Positions 15,290-22,860 of a stretch of 64,000 bases of DNA are shown here, in pieces (the first letter of the stretch is position 1; every line of letters begins with the position of its first letter). A model generated the notes under the pieces. It was not told the origin of the DNA. It made no database searches and saw only the letters and a list, made by a program, of their open reading frames with translations. Location of the stretch: assembly GCA_004292755.1 (NCBI GenBank), contig RDXE01000035.1, positions 1 through 64,000 on the forward strand, in the 5' to 3' direction. The position numbers and the translations under genes were made by a program. This DNA comes from Alphaproteobacteria bacterium. GTDB taxonomy: Bacteria; Pseudomonadota; Alphaproteobacteria; Elsterales; Elsteraceae.

Positions 15290-16041
15290 CCGACAAACCG
15301 ATCATGTTCTCCGGCCCGATGGTCCGCGCTTTGCTGGACGGCAAAAAGACGCAGACGCGGCGCCTGCTGCGAAAACCAAGCATTGAGGCCGATCTGTCTG
15401 GTCATGATCGGGTCTTTACTTGGTTTGCACCGCCACACGTCCCATCCGAGGGCGTTCCCGATCAGTGGGCACAGAGCGGAATCTGGGCTGAGAAGCTAGG
15501 GCCGCTGGGCTACTTGCGGTATGTCGGGCCGACATCGGTCCGCCCTGCCGACCGGCTCTGGGTGCGCGAAGCATGGCAGTACCCGCCAGCGCCTTATTGC
15601 TCCTGCCCGCAACCAACCGAGCCATCACCATGCGATGACTGGCGAATGGGGACGGGCTGCGTGTCCAACCGCACTGGTGGCGTGATCTATCGGGCCGATG
15701 GCGCCACAGCGCCTCGGTGGCGCCCGTCACGCCACATGCCGCGCTGGGCTTCGCGCATCACCCTAGTGGTGACGGACGTTCGGGTGCAGCGGCTGCAAGA
15801 CATCAGCGAGGCGGATGCAAAGGCGGAGGGCGCTGAAGATCAGGGACCTTGCGATCATCAACGGCAGGGGTGCGAGGATATCGGGTGTTGCGGTCCAGGA
15901 TATCGCGGCGGCTTCCACCTGATCTGGGCATCAATCCACGGCCCGGATGCATGGCAGACCAATCCCTGGGTGATGGCGATCACGTTCGAAGTCCACCAAT
16001 GCAACATTGACCGCTTGACTGAGGCAGAGGTGCAGCAATGA
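15286..16041 (+). CDS. ASCH-like phage protein
   Basis: A 251-residue protein whose features match phage proteins of the ASCH/PUA-like type. They are an N-terminal FSGPMVRALLDGKKTQTRR, then LWVREAW, VIYRAD..., W-x-PSRHMPRWASRITL, VRVQRLQDISEADA and WVMAITFEV. ASCH domains bind RNA or modified nucleotides; related phage proteins are widespread and uncharacterised. An extra Cys-rich insertion near residues 190-205 (CDHQRQGCEDIGCC) could hold a metal. It overlaps both neighbours by 4 bases. Confidence 0.8.
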   Translation: MTDKPIMFSGPMVRALLDGKKTQTRRLLRKPSIEADLSGHDRVFTWFAPPHVPSEGVPDQWAQSGIWAEKLGPLGYLRYVGPTSVRPADRLWVREAWQYPPAPYCSCPQPTEPSPCDDWRMGTGCVSNRTGGVIYRADGATAPRWRPSRHMPRWASRITLVVTDVRVQRLQDISEADAKAEGAEDQGPCDHQRQGCEDIGCCGPGYRGGFHLIWASIHGPDAWQTNPWVMAITFEVHQCNIDRLTEAEVQQ

Positions 16042-16109
16042 CCGCGTTTGAAATGCTTGCGCTGTTCGCCTTCTGCTTTGCTGTTGGCTTTATCGCTTCT
16101 TGGTTCTGA
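16038..16109 (+). CDS. 23-residue hydrophobic microprotein
   Basis: A tiny frame starting with ATGA overlap at 16038 and ending just before a strong GGAGGT for the next gene. It encodes one hydrophobic helix (MTAFEMLALFAFCFAVGFIA...). Its coupling on both sides and its neat fit between two genes suggest it is translated; similar very short membrane peptides are common in phage early operons. Existence as a protein is inferred. Confidence 0.45.
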   Translation: MTAFEMLALFAFCFAVGFIASWF

Positions 16110-16120
16110 CGGAGGTAACA

Positions 16121-16300
16121 GTGTCACGACTACTGACATACGACGAGGTTGCCGAGCGTTTATCTGTCAGCCGCTCGACTATCACCAGACTGGTCCAGCA
16201 AGGCAAGATCCTGGTGACGCGAGTCAGCGACCGCTCTCCGCGGATCGCCGAGCGGGACCTGGAGCGCTACTTAACGGCGCTCGCCGAAGCGGCACAGTAG
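16121..16300 (+). CDS. Excisionase/MerR-like helix-turn-helix protein
   Basis: A 59-residue protein starting at GTG 16121, directly behind GGAGGTAACA, which decides the start. The sequence LLTYDEVAERLSVSRSTITRLVQQGKI is the classic winged HTH_17 of AlpA and excisionase-like proteins. In lambdoid phages the excisionase lies in the pL-type operon just before the integrase, and this gene occupies that place, but no integrase follows. It might instead be a transcription regulator. Confidence 0.72.
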   Translation: MSRLLTYDEVAERLSVSRSTITRLVQQGKILVTRVSDRSPRIAERDLERYLTALAEAAQ

Positions 16301-16310
16301 GAGGCGGGCG

Positions 16311-16568
16311 ATGACCAAGTTGCTGACGCCAGACGAAGTGCGGAAACGGCAGGCCGCTATCGCCGCGGCTCTGGTGGATAGGCCAGCGGAGCCAGACCGC
16401 GCCCTAGCGGCAGCCGAACGCGCCGGTCGGATCGCGGGCCTGCAGCAAGCCATAGCGATAGTGGAGCGCAATCGCGCTGCCGTCGACAGCAGCATTGATG
16501 CCCAAGTTCTTGCAGGCAGCATCGCCGGAGACTTGGAGCGTGCACTTCATGCCGAGAGAACAGCATGA
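16311..16568 (+). CDS. Small helical hypothetical phage protein
   Basis: An 85-residue, Ala- and Arg-rich, almost entirely helical protein (coiled-coil-like, e.g. RAGRIAGLQQAIAIVERNRA). It starts after GGAGGCGGGCG and ends in an ATGA overlap with the RNase H-like gene. No family recognised. Confidence 0.6.
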   Translation: MTKLLTPDEVRKRQAAIAAALVDRPAEPDRALAAAERAGRIAGLQQAIAIVERNRAAVDSSIDAQVLAGSIAGDLERALHAERTA

Positions 16569-17125
16569 GCACGGCCTGGTACCGCGCCACTATGGCCGCG
16601 GCAGAGCGGCGCGAGCCCGACCTAGAGGGCGACCTCATGTGGATCGGAGCAAAGTGCCGCAGATGGAAGCCGGAAAAGACTGTGCTGCTAGCGGCTGATG
16701 CCAGCGGATACCCTGTGGCTGGGCAATGGTGGTGGGGTGCTGCCGCAGCATGCGGACATGACGTGGCGCGGTGGTCAGGCAGGCTCGGGCAAGCAATAAC
16801 TACGCAGGAGGCTGAAACTCTCGCGATTGCCGTTGCCGCACGCGCAGCTCAGGAGCACTGGAACTTGCATGGCGGCGACTACATTGCAGTGAGGACCGAC
16901 AGTAAGGCAGCGGTATCTATTCTTTGCGCTCCAACCGCAACTTGTTCGGCGGCGCTATCAGTGCTGAACGACTTGATGCACGCGCACAATGTCTACATCA
17001 GCGTGCAGTGGCTGCGAAGTAGACAGCAGGCCTTTACTCTGCCGAGTATCTTGCATCGTGAGGCTGACAGGTTAGCCCAGGCCACGCGGCGCCGTGACTC
17101 CCTCCCTCCGGGAGACCTCGTGTGA
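16565..17125 (+). CDS. RNase H-like phage protein
   Basis: A 186-residue protein with an RNase H fold signature. The acidic positions are in order: VLLAADASG (first Asp, about residue 45), QEAETLAIAVAA (Glu), YIAVRTDSKAAVSIL (Asp), and HREADRLAQ (last Asp in the HxxxD context of RNase HI). It would be expected to cut the RNA strand of RNA-DNA hybrids, perhaps removing primers or R-loops in phage replication. It is longer than bacterial RNase HI by an N-terminal extension of about 35 residues that is basic. Phage RNase H genes of this diverged type are often left unannotated. Confidence 0.72.
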   Translation: MSTAWYRATMAAAERREPDLEGDLMWIGAKCRRWKPEKTVLLAADASGYPVAGQWWWGAAAACGHDVARWSGRLGQAITTQEAETLAIAVAARAAQEHWNLHGGDYIAVRTDSKAAVSILCAPTATCSAALSVLNDLMHAHNVYISVQWLRSRQQAFTLPSILHREADRLAQATRRRDSLPPGDLV

Positions 17126-17385
17126 GCGACCTCGCCTACATGCACAACGGATCTCGCTACAGCTGCGCTCACACATGGGCCGAAGCTGTTGTGCGGGATT
17201 GGCTGATCGACACCGGCAACGCCAACAGCGACCAAGCCGTGGCGCAAGCGCTGTGCAGAGAGCACGGCGGCGATGACGCGCGGCGGCACTGCTGGGTGCC
17301 GCGCATGACCCTAGCACGGTGGCTGGATGCTGTGCAGCAAGTCCGGCGCGATTGGCAGCGGCGCTATGGGGAGCGCGGGAGATGA
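17122..17385 (+). CDS. Small hypothetical phage protein
   Basis: An 87-residue protein starting at GTG 17122 (GTGA overlap with the previous stop) and ending in an ATGA overlap with the methylase gene. It contains several Cys/His/Trp residues (YSCAHTWAEAVV, CREHGGDDARRHCW) and a basic C terminus (RRDWQRRYGERGR). No known domain. Confidence 0.6.
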   Translation: MSDLAYMHNGSRYSCAHTWAEAVVRDWLIDTGNANSDQAVAQALCREHGGDDARRHCWVPRMTLARWLDAVQQVRRDWQRRYGERGR

Positions 17386-18413
17386 GCGCCGAGACAAGCG
17401 TCAGGGTGATCACCGCTGATTGCCGCGCCGCGCTGCGAGACCTGCCAGACAGCAGCGTCCAGGCGATTGTCACGAGCCCTCCATACTATGGCCTGCGAGA
17501 CTACGGCGTGGCCGGACAGATTGGTCAAGAGGACAGTCTCGCCGAGTATGTTGGTAATTTGACTGCGGTCTTTCGGGAGGCGCGCCGTGTCCTGCGAGAC
17601 GACGGCACTCTGTGGCTCAATTTAGGCGACTCTTACGGCTCCGTTGGCGGAGATACTTACCACGGTTTTAATCGACGCTGGTCCGGCACTGGCGGCCACG
17701 GCTCCAAACAAGACGCAACACTGACCGGGGTAAAAGATCGGATACTCCGCACTGGTTTGGTGGCAAAGAACTTACTTGGCGTGCCATGGCGCGTTGCTTT
17801 TGCGCTCCAAGCCGACGGCTGGATCCTGCGGCAAGACATTATTTGGCACAAGCCTAACCCCATGCCAGAGAGCGTGCGGGACCGCTGCACGAAGGCGCAC
17901 GAGTACCTGTTCCTCCTGTCCAAGGCAGAGCGGTATTTTTTCGACACCACGGCGATGCAGGAGGACGCCGTTTATGGCGCGCGCGGGAGCGAATACTATT
18001 CGGGCAAAACACTTGAGTACCAGTCTGGCCGGACCAGTAAGAAGAAGCGCGAGTCGAGGAAGCGGGGCGAATTCGACGGCAAGACAAACGAACAGCCAGG
18101 ACGGGAGGCGTTTAGGGCGATCCGCGATACCCGCAACAGACGCTCCGTTTGGACTGTCGCCACGAAGCCATACGCGGGCGCGCACTTCGCCACCTTTCCG
18201 CCGGACCTAATTGCACCGTGCATCCTAGCCGGATCGAAACCTGGGGACGTCGTGCTCGACCCATTTGGAGGGGCTGGCACCACGGGGCTGGTTGCCCACC
18301 GGTTACAGAGGCGGGCTGTCTTGATTGAGCTTAATCCTGCCTATGCAGAGATGGCACGCGCGCGTGTGCGCGATGACGCACCGCTGCTTGCGACGGGGAG
18401 TGAACATGACTAA
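17382..18413 (+). CDS. Site-specific DNA methyltransferase (N6-adenine/N4-cytosine type)
   Basis: A 343-residue DNA methylase. The catalytic TSPPYYG is at about residues 31-37 and the S-adenosylmethionine-binding DPFGGAGTTG is near residue 290, i.e. motif IV before motif I, the beta class of the D12/N6_N4_Mtase family. The target-recognition region lies between, with a Lys/Arg-rich loop (GRTSKKKRESRKRGEF). It is a solitary phage methylase with no restriction partner, likely for protection of phage DNA or for regulation. The start at 17382 follows from ATGA overlap; a longer frame to 17319 is a shadow. Confidence 0.92.
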   Translation: MSAETSVRVITADCRAALRDLPDSSVQAIVTSPPYYGLRDYGVAGQIGQEDSLAEYVGNLTAVFREARRVLRDDGTLWLNLGDSYGSVGGDTYHGFNRRWSGTGGHGSKQDATLTGVKDRILRTGLVAKNLLGVPWRVAFALQADGWILRQDIIWHKPNPMPESVRDRCTKAHEYLFLLSKAERYFFDTTAMQEDAVYGARGSEYYSGKTLEYQSGRTSKKKRESRKRGEFDGKTNEQPGREAFRAIRDTRNRRSVWTVATKPYAGAHFATFPPDLIAPCILAGSKPGDVVLDPFGGAGTTGLVAHRLQRRAVLIELNPAYAEMARARVRDDAPLLATGSEHD

Positions 18414-18753
18414 GCGCAAAACCTTTTTCCACAAGCTTTCGCCGGAGATAGCTGGCCAGATCGTGGAGGCCCGCGGTGCGCGCCGGTCCAGCCAGCAGAT
18501 TGCCATGGCTCTGGCGGCCAAGGGATTTACCGTGGGACCATCAACGATCCGCCGCGTGCTGCTCGCATGGGAGGCGTTGCGCCAAAGCCGCAATGATTGC
18601 GATGCCCACCGGATCGCCTTGGCCTTGCGCGACGGCGGCTCTATCGACGCGGCGATGGCGGCCACCGGCCTGCCAAGGCTTACAATCACCAAGATGACAG
18701 CCGCCGTCAGGGCGGTGCGGTCAATGTCCGCGAAGGAGAATTGCGATGCCTGA
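18406..18753 (+). CDS. Helix-turn-helix phage protein
   Basis: A 115-residue protein begun at ATG 18406, overlapping the methylase end by 8 bases; a longer frame to 18325 is inside that gene. Two HTH-like segments are visible: one at residues 12-45 (SPEIAGQIVEARGARRSSQQIAMAL) similar to the HTH of Hin-type recombinases, and one at 70-95 (SIDAAMAATGLPRLTITKM). It may be a DNA-binding regulator or a terminase-small-subunit-like protein; the sequence does not decide. Confidence 0.6.
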   Translation: MTKRKTFFHKLSPEIAGQIVEARGARRSSQQIAMALAAKGFTVGPSTIRRVLLAWEALRQSRNDCDAHRIALALRDGGSIDAAMAATGLPRLTITKMTAAVRAVRSMSAKENCDA

Positions 18754-19108
18754 ACAGGAAAAAACGCTACTCAACTACAGGGATCCGGCGATATTTTGCA
18801 ACATTTACCTTGGCGACGACCCGGTGGTGTCTGCGCAGCGCGAAACTCTGGATAACGCTTTAAGATCTACGCTGGCGGCCTTCCAAGCGAAACTAGCGCA
18901 GATCGCGGCACTTAACGCAGACAAACAGGTAACGCTTGTCGTTTGTTCGATGCATGGCCCCGATTATATGACAGAGCACAGAAGAACGAAGTTCTGTGTA
19001 TTTCTGCACCGCCGTTCGGCTCCTCAAGATACACCACTAACCCCAGCGGCGGTGCCACCTGTCACGAGACCCGTTCTCTGCAGCACGGGTTCCGGCGCGG
19101 AACAATGA
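18746..19108 (+). CDS. Hypothetical phage protein
   Basis: A 120-residue protein overlapping the HTH gene by 8 bases and followed by an ATGA overlap. The middle is a helical stretch (SAQRETLDNALRSTLAAFQAKLAQIAALN) and then a beta strand (VTLVVCSM). The C-terminal 40 residues are Pro/Thr/Ser-rich. No function recognised. Confidence 0.5.
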   Translation: MPEQEKTLLNYRDPAIFCNIYLGDDPVVSAQRETLDNALRSTLAAFQAKLAQIAALNADKQVTLVVCSMHGPDYMTEHRRTKFCVFLHRRSAPQDTPLTPAAVPPVTRPVLCSTGSGAEQ

Positions 19109-19359
19109 CTCGGCTCGCCACCATGACCCTGTACTGCCCAGTGCAGCCGTGCGGGCCGGGCTGGTATCTGGTGGCAAGTGGCCCCCGGTCACGAGCGGCC
19201 TACCTTGTCCACGGAGTGCGGGCTGTCCAACATCGCACGAAGGCGCCGGTCCAGGGCTGGCGCATCAGCGTCGAACCGGTGAGGGCTGACTGCATCCCCG
19301 CCGGATCGCAGGTGGAGACCTTCACCTGGCTGAAACGGAACAAGCGCCGCTGCCCCTAG
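19105..19359 (+). CDS. Small hypothetical phage protein, last gene of the rightward operon seen
   Basis: An 84-residue protein started at the ATG that overlaps the previous stop codon (19105-19108). It is beta-rich and basic (PGWYLVASGPRSRAAYLVHGV, TFTWLKRNKRRC) and could be a small nucleic-acid-binding protein. The space after it (19360-19579) has no convincing gene. Confidence 0.5.
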   Translation: MTRLATMTLYCPVQPCGPGWYLVASGPRSRAAYLVHGVRAVQHRTKAPVQGWRISVEPVRADCIPAGSQVETFTWLKRNKRRCP

Positions 19360-19579
19360 GTTGGACGCTTGTTGGAACCAGGCAGCACTGAAGCATGCAA
19401 TCCCGCAATTAGCCAAGGCTTGCGACGCCCTCCGGGGGCGCCATCTTCAGGTTATCACGCCGAGCGCGGACGGTCCTGGCCAAGAATTGGTCTCGCTGGC
19501 GCTTTGCCTCTCTCGTTGCCGCATCCCGGCGTGTCGTCGTGTTCACACCAGTACTTTTCGAAACACAACCAGGGGAAGC
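19360..19579. other. 220-bp space between phage operon and ABC-3C operon
   Basis: The phage genes end at 19,359 and the ABC-3C ATPase gene ends at 19,580 from the other side, so this is a convergent junction. Short frames exist on both strands but none has a recognisable product, ribosome-binding site or codon pattern. No stem-loop with a T-run and no tRNA fragment was seen. Confidence 0.35.
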
Positions 19580-21343
19580 CTACTCGAAGCGTAAGCCGAA
19601 AAGTCCGCCTGTATCTGTCGCATCGGTTAGCTTCGGGTCAATAACATGTGCTTCAACGTCAAAGCCGCGTTGGAAGCCCTCCCGTGGAAGCGCGTCTGAG
19701 TTCATCGTAACAATATACTGAAAGCCAACTGCCTCGGCACGCTCTGCACCGAGTTGCAACGCCTTAGCAACTTGTCGCTCATCCACGCCATCGAACAAAT
19801 GGCTGTCATGGATCAGGAATCCAGGGCCACGACCATTCTTTAGGCTAATCTCAGTCAACATGAGATCGAAGCAGAATATCTGCATGTTGGTGATGCCCTT
19901 GCTTCGCTGGCCGTCGATATTGACCTGGAATTGAGGGCCATTGCTGGATTCGGAAATCGTGAGGCTACCAGCATTTTCGTACAGTGATTCGGAGAGCGCC
20001 TCGAAGGCGAGGGTGGCTTCTCGGATGATATCGGCACGTTCGTGAATGTCGTCAAGCAGCGCTTTGGTTAGGTTGGCGCGCTCAATATCAAGTTCAGCCT
20101 TGGTGCTCTCGATCCGTTCGGCGGTATCGAGACGCTGGCGAAGGCTCTCGACTTCGGCTTCGGCCCGACCGGCCTCTTCGCGGAGCGCGGTGTAATGTTC
20201 CAGTGCGCCACCGGAACTCAGCACACCCATGATCTGCCGCCGACGCCGGTCACGCTCGGCGGTGCGCTGATCACGTTCGGCTATGCGAGTCTCGGTGGAG
20301 GCGATCTCCGCCGTCAGATGCGCGCGGCGGTTCTCAATGATGGTCCGGTGGAAGCGCTCGACCTCGTCGAAACGTCGCCGCACCATGTCGGGGAGAACAA
20401 TACCGGCCTCGGCATAGAGCTTGGTGACATCACCCAGATCGGGCGCATCCTCTTCATACAGCGAGGCACGAAGCTGTTGCAGGAGCTCGCCATCGACCAG
20501 ATTCTCGACGTTCAGGCCATCGATTTCGCGCGTAATCTCGTTCGCCTCGCGCTCTAGGACCTTGTATTCCGGCACGACCTCGAAAGTCTCAAGCTGCTGA
20601 CGCAGCCGCGCTGCGCGTGCCTGGGCGACGGTCAGTTTCGTTCTGAGATCAGCCGCCTTGCTGAAGAACCGGCCAAGGTCGCCGCTACTTGCGGCCTTTC
20701 GCAGTTCCTGCGCGACCTTCTCCCGCGCGCGCAGCTCCTGAAAACGACCGGGAATGCCCCAGTCGAGGCCGAGTAGGTAGCAGATCGAGACCTGTTGATC
20801 CCATGCCTGCTGCATCCCTGAATGCTGCATCGGCTGTTGAAAGCCGCCACTGTTCTGGCGGCGGACGAAATAGGAAAAAAGCGAGCGAAATGATGGTTGG
20901 AAACGCTCGTCTTCATCCCCGGCTGAAATCGGTAGGCCGAACCAGAGTTGGCCGAGATTCGCCTTCCAGTTCTCATTGGATAGCTCGAACAGCCCGGCGC
21001 GGCTGTCGAACTGCGGCGGGATCGGCCAGGTCTCGACCGGGCCATTGACCACGATACGGCTCGGCTTAGCGGCGCTGCGCGCCGCCACGATGGTGTTTGC
21101 CGCGATATCGACGGCGACGTCGAACGTCCGGGCCGTCAGCGCATCGGAACGGAAGATGCTGTCCTTGCGGGCATCGGCGCCAAACAGGAAATGGACCAGT
21201 TCGATGAAGCTGGTCTTGCCAGCGCCATTTCTCGACTGGCGGTCGTTTGCGCCCTCGCTCTTGTCGGCCAGCAGGATATTCAGGCCGGGCTTGAAGGTCA
21301 GCGTCTTGAAACATGGAAGGTCACTGCTGAGCCGACGGATCAT
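19580..21343 (-). CDS. DUF2326 ATPase of an ABC-three-component (ABC-3C) system
   Basis: A 587-residue ATPase of the DUF2326 family. Walker A is in SRNGAGKTS (residues 37-45). A long predicted coiled coil occupies roughly residues 235-430. The C-terminal domain holds the family-typical FLIHDSHLFDGVDERQ segment that carries the Walker B acid and DUF2326 signature. These are SMC/Rad50-like proteins that act with a small middle component and a DNA- or nucleic-acid-attacking effector in bacterial conflict systems. The start at 21343 is decided by ATGA overlap with the middle-component gene; longer frames (to 21424) run over that gene. Base use and GC content look close to host style. The distal end of the operon is here. 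Confidence 0.9.
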   Translation of the reverse strand: MIRRLSSDLPCFKTLTFKPGLNILLADKSEGANDRQSRNGAGKTSFIELVHFLFGADARKDSIFRSDALTARTFDVAVDIAANTIVAARSAAKPSRIVVNGPVETWPIPPQFDSRAGLFELSNENWKANLGQLWFGLPISAGDEDERFQPSFRSLFSYFVRRQNSGGFQQPMQHSGMQQAWDQQVSICYLLGLDWGIPGRFQELRAREKVAQELRKAASSGDLGRFFSKAADLRTKLTVAQARAARLRQQLETFEVVPEYKVLEREANEITREIDGLNVENLVDGELLQQLRASLYEEDAPDLGDVTKLYAEAGIVLPDMVRRRFDEVERFHRTIIENRRAHLTAEIASTETRIAERDQRTAERDRRRRQIMGVLSSGGALEHYTALREEAGRAEAEVESLRQRLDTAERIESTKAELDIERANLTKALLDDIHERADIIREATLAFEALSESLYENAGSLTISESSNGPQFQVNIDGQRSKGITNMQIFCFDLMLTEISLKNGRGPGFLIHDSHLFDGVDERQVAKALQLGAERAEAVGFQYIVTMNSDALPREGFQRGFDVEAHVIDPKLTDATDTGGLFGLRFE

Positions 21344-21576
21344 GGCTGGCTCCTCCGCACCAGACCGCGATCGAAATCGACCGCGCCGATCATGAAAAGC
21401 AGATCGAGCGACAGGATGAACCATTGATAGTCAATTGGAGCATGGAGCGAGCGGCGTCCGCGCATCTCGTCCCACAGCCGCGACATGGTCATCGGTCGCT
21501 TGAGGATGTCGAGAACCTCGGCACCGACACCGATCAGCGCGCGATCAGGACTGACATGCTTCGTCGGGAGGATCAT
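21340..21576 (-). CDS. ABC-3C middle component (MC6-type)
   Basis: A 78-residue protein between effector and ATPase, overlapping both by 4 bases. It opens MILPTKHVSPDRALIGVGAE, then has LDILKRPMTMSRLWDEMR and a final DYQWFILSLDLLFMIGAVDF. This pattern, resembling a short winged HTH, is that of the ABC-3C middle component 6 group. It is thought to bridge the ATPase and the effector. The assignment rests on sequence style, size and position. Confidence 0.85.
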   Translation of the reverse strand: MILPTKHVSPDRALIGVGAEVLDILKRPMTMSRLWDEMRGRRSLHAPIDYQWFILSLDLLFMIGAVDFDRGLVRRSQP

Positions 21577-22487
21577 GACGCCTCCGCAGAATTGAGACTG
21601 GGGTCCTCGAAAATGTCGCAGCTATCGAAAAAATAAGCGAGGACAGCCAGCGCCGCGGCTTGCCGTTTCGGTTCGCCATTGCAGCCAGCATAGTCCTGAA
21701 GATGCTTGAAGATCAGATCGGCTGGCAGATCGAAAGCTTTCAGCTCGGCATAGCGCAGCCGAAACGCCTCGGCGATGCGCTCACCGAGATCAGGACGCGG
21801 GCTTTTACGGAAAAAGGTGTCGACGAGCGCCGACTTCCGGCGACCGATGCGCAGGAAAAGGCCCGATTCCTCAGACAGGGCGTTCTTCTCCAGCTTTTCT
21901 GGCGATGGCGGCGTCAGCGGCGGATCGCTTGGATTGGGTTCCTGCCGCTGGAGCGCCTCGATGATCGGCACCAGATCGGACATGACGAGACGATCGACGA
22001 TGGCGATCGACGCCGCAGGACCGAAGAGCGCCTGAAGCGCCGACAGATCAAGCTTCATGGCGATGCCGAGCAGTTCCGGCTCAGACCAGGTTGCGATCTT
22101 AAGCGGCACGTGGGCTTGACGAAGCCCGTCGAGATGCTGAACGGCATTCGGCGGAAGCCCGCGCCCGTCATTATGGACGAACACCCACTCCTGGATGTTG
22201 CCGGCCCAATGCGCGCGGGCGCCGTGGAAATCCGCATCGACCTTCGCGATGAGGTCGGCTTCTTTCATGGCATCGGGTGCGTAGCACTGGAATACGGAGC
22301 CGGTGCTGATGCGGCGGCCGTCGCATTTCAGGTCGCCATAGGGTCCGTAGGGACGGACTTCCTCGAAATCCGGGCCGAAAGCGTAGCCTGCCAGAAGGAC
22401 GAACCAATCCTGAAAGGCCGCGCCCTTCTTCTCATGAAACGCCAGACGGAAGCGGTCGACGTAGATGGAGCGTTGCAACTCATCCAT
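21573..22487 (-). CDS. ABC-3C effector with nuclease-like N-terminal domain
   Basis: A 304-residue protein, start at ATG 22487, which overlaps the regulator gene by 8 bases. Residues 20-110 look like a restriction-endonuclease-type domain: FQDWFVLLAGYAF, then YGPYGDLKCDG (Asp52, Asp56) and VFQCYAP (Gln67-x-Tyr69), where other PD-(D/E)XK enzymes have QxK. QxYAP is the form I know from ABC-3C effectors. A Pro/Ser-rich linker (about 195-215) joins it to a C-terminal helical domain (to residue 304) with RIGRRKSALVDTFFRKSP, which contacts the ATPase complex in this family. It would cut nucleic acid when the system is triggered; this is inference from the family. Confidence 0.82.
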   Translation of the reverse strand: MDELQRSIYVDRFRLAFHEKKGAAFQDWFVLLAGYAFGPDFEEVRPYGPYGDLKCDGRRISTGSVFQCYAPDAMKEADLIAKVDADFHGARAHWAGNIQEWVFVHNDGRGLPPNAVQHLDGLRQAHVPLKIATWSEPELLGIAMKLDLSALQALFGPAASIAIVDRLVMSDLVPIIEALQRQEPNPSDPPLTPPSPEKLEKNALSEESGLFLRIGRRKSALVDTFFRKSPRPDLGERIAEAFRLRYAELKAFDLPADLIFKHLQDYAGCNGEPKRQAAALAVLAYFFDSCDIFEDPSLNSAEAS

Positions 22488-22860
22488 GACGCCGCCTTGG
22501 CGATGTATCATCGCTCTTCTTCCGGGCAGATACCACGCCGACGGGGGCAAGATTGCCCAGATGAAAAATCGGCAGCGCCGGTCGCTGTCGCAGCTTCACG
22601 CTCATCTCCAGCTCACCGCCGACCGCTTTCACACAATGTCGCAGCGTGGACAGATGCATGTCGGTCTGGATCTCGATCTTCGAGACCGAGGGGTTCGTGA
22701 TGTTGAGGGCAGAGGCGATGTCTGCCTGCGCCTTTCCAACGTTTTGGCGCAGCTCGCGCAAGCCTTCAAGGTGCTGCTTCGATGCGTCATGGTGCGCTTT
22801 GATCACAACCTTTTCGTCGGGAGGACGGGCTGCGATGGTGTCGTCGAGACTCCGGCCCAT
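22480..22860 (-). CDS. XRE-family regulator, first gene of the ABC-3C operon
   Basis: A 126-residue DNA-binding protein. The HTH lies at residues 30-70 (RELRQNVGKAQADIASALNITNPSVSKIE), followed by TDMHLSTLRHCVKAVGGELEMSVKL and a short tail. The DLLLSTLRxYVEAMGG-type segment is shared with antitoxin-like XRE regulators. It probably represses its own operon. Two dyads directly upstream (TTCCTCAAGGAA at 22872-22883 and TTGATAGTTCAA at 22886-22897) are candidate binding sites. The start is at 22860 with GGAAGGACA in front. Confidence 0.82.
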   Translation of the reverse strand: MGRSLDDTIAARPPDEKVVIKAHHDASKQHLEGLRELRQNVGKAQADIASALNITNPSVSKIEIQTDMHLSTLRHCVKAVGGELEMSVKLRQRPALPIFHLGNLAPVGVVSARKKSDDTSPRRRHG

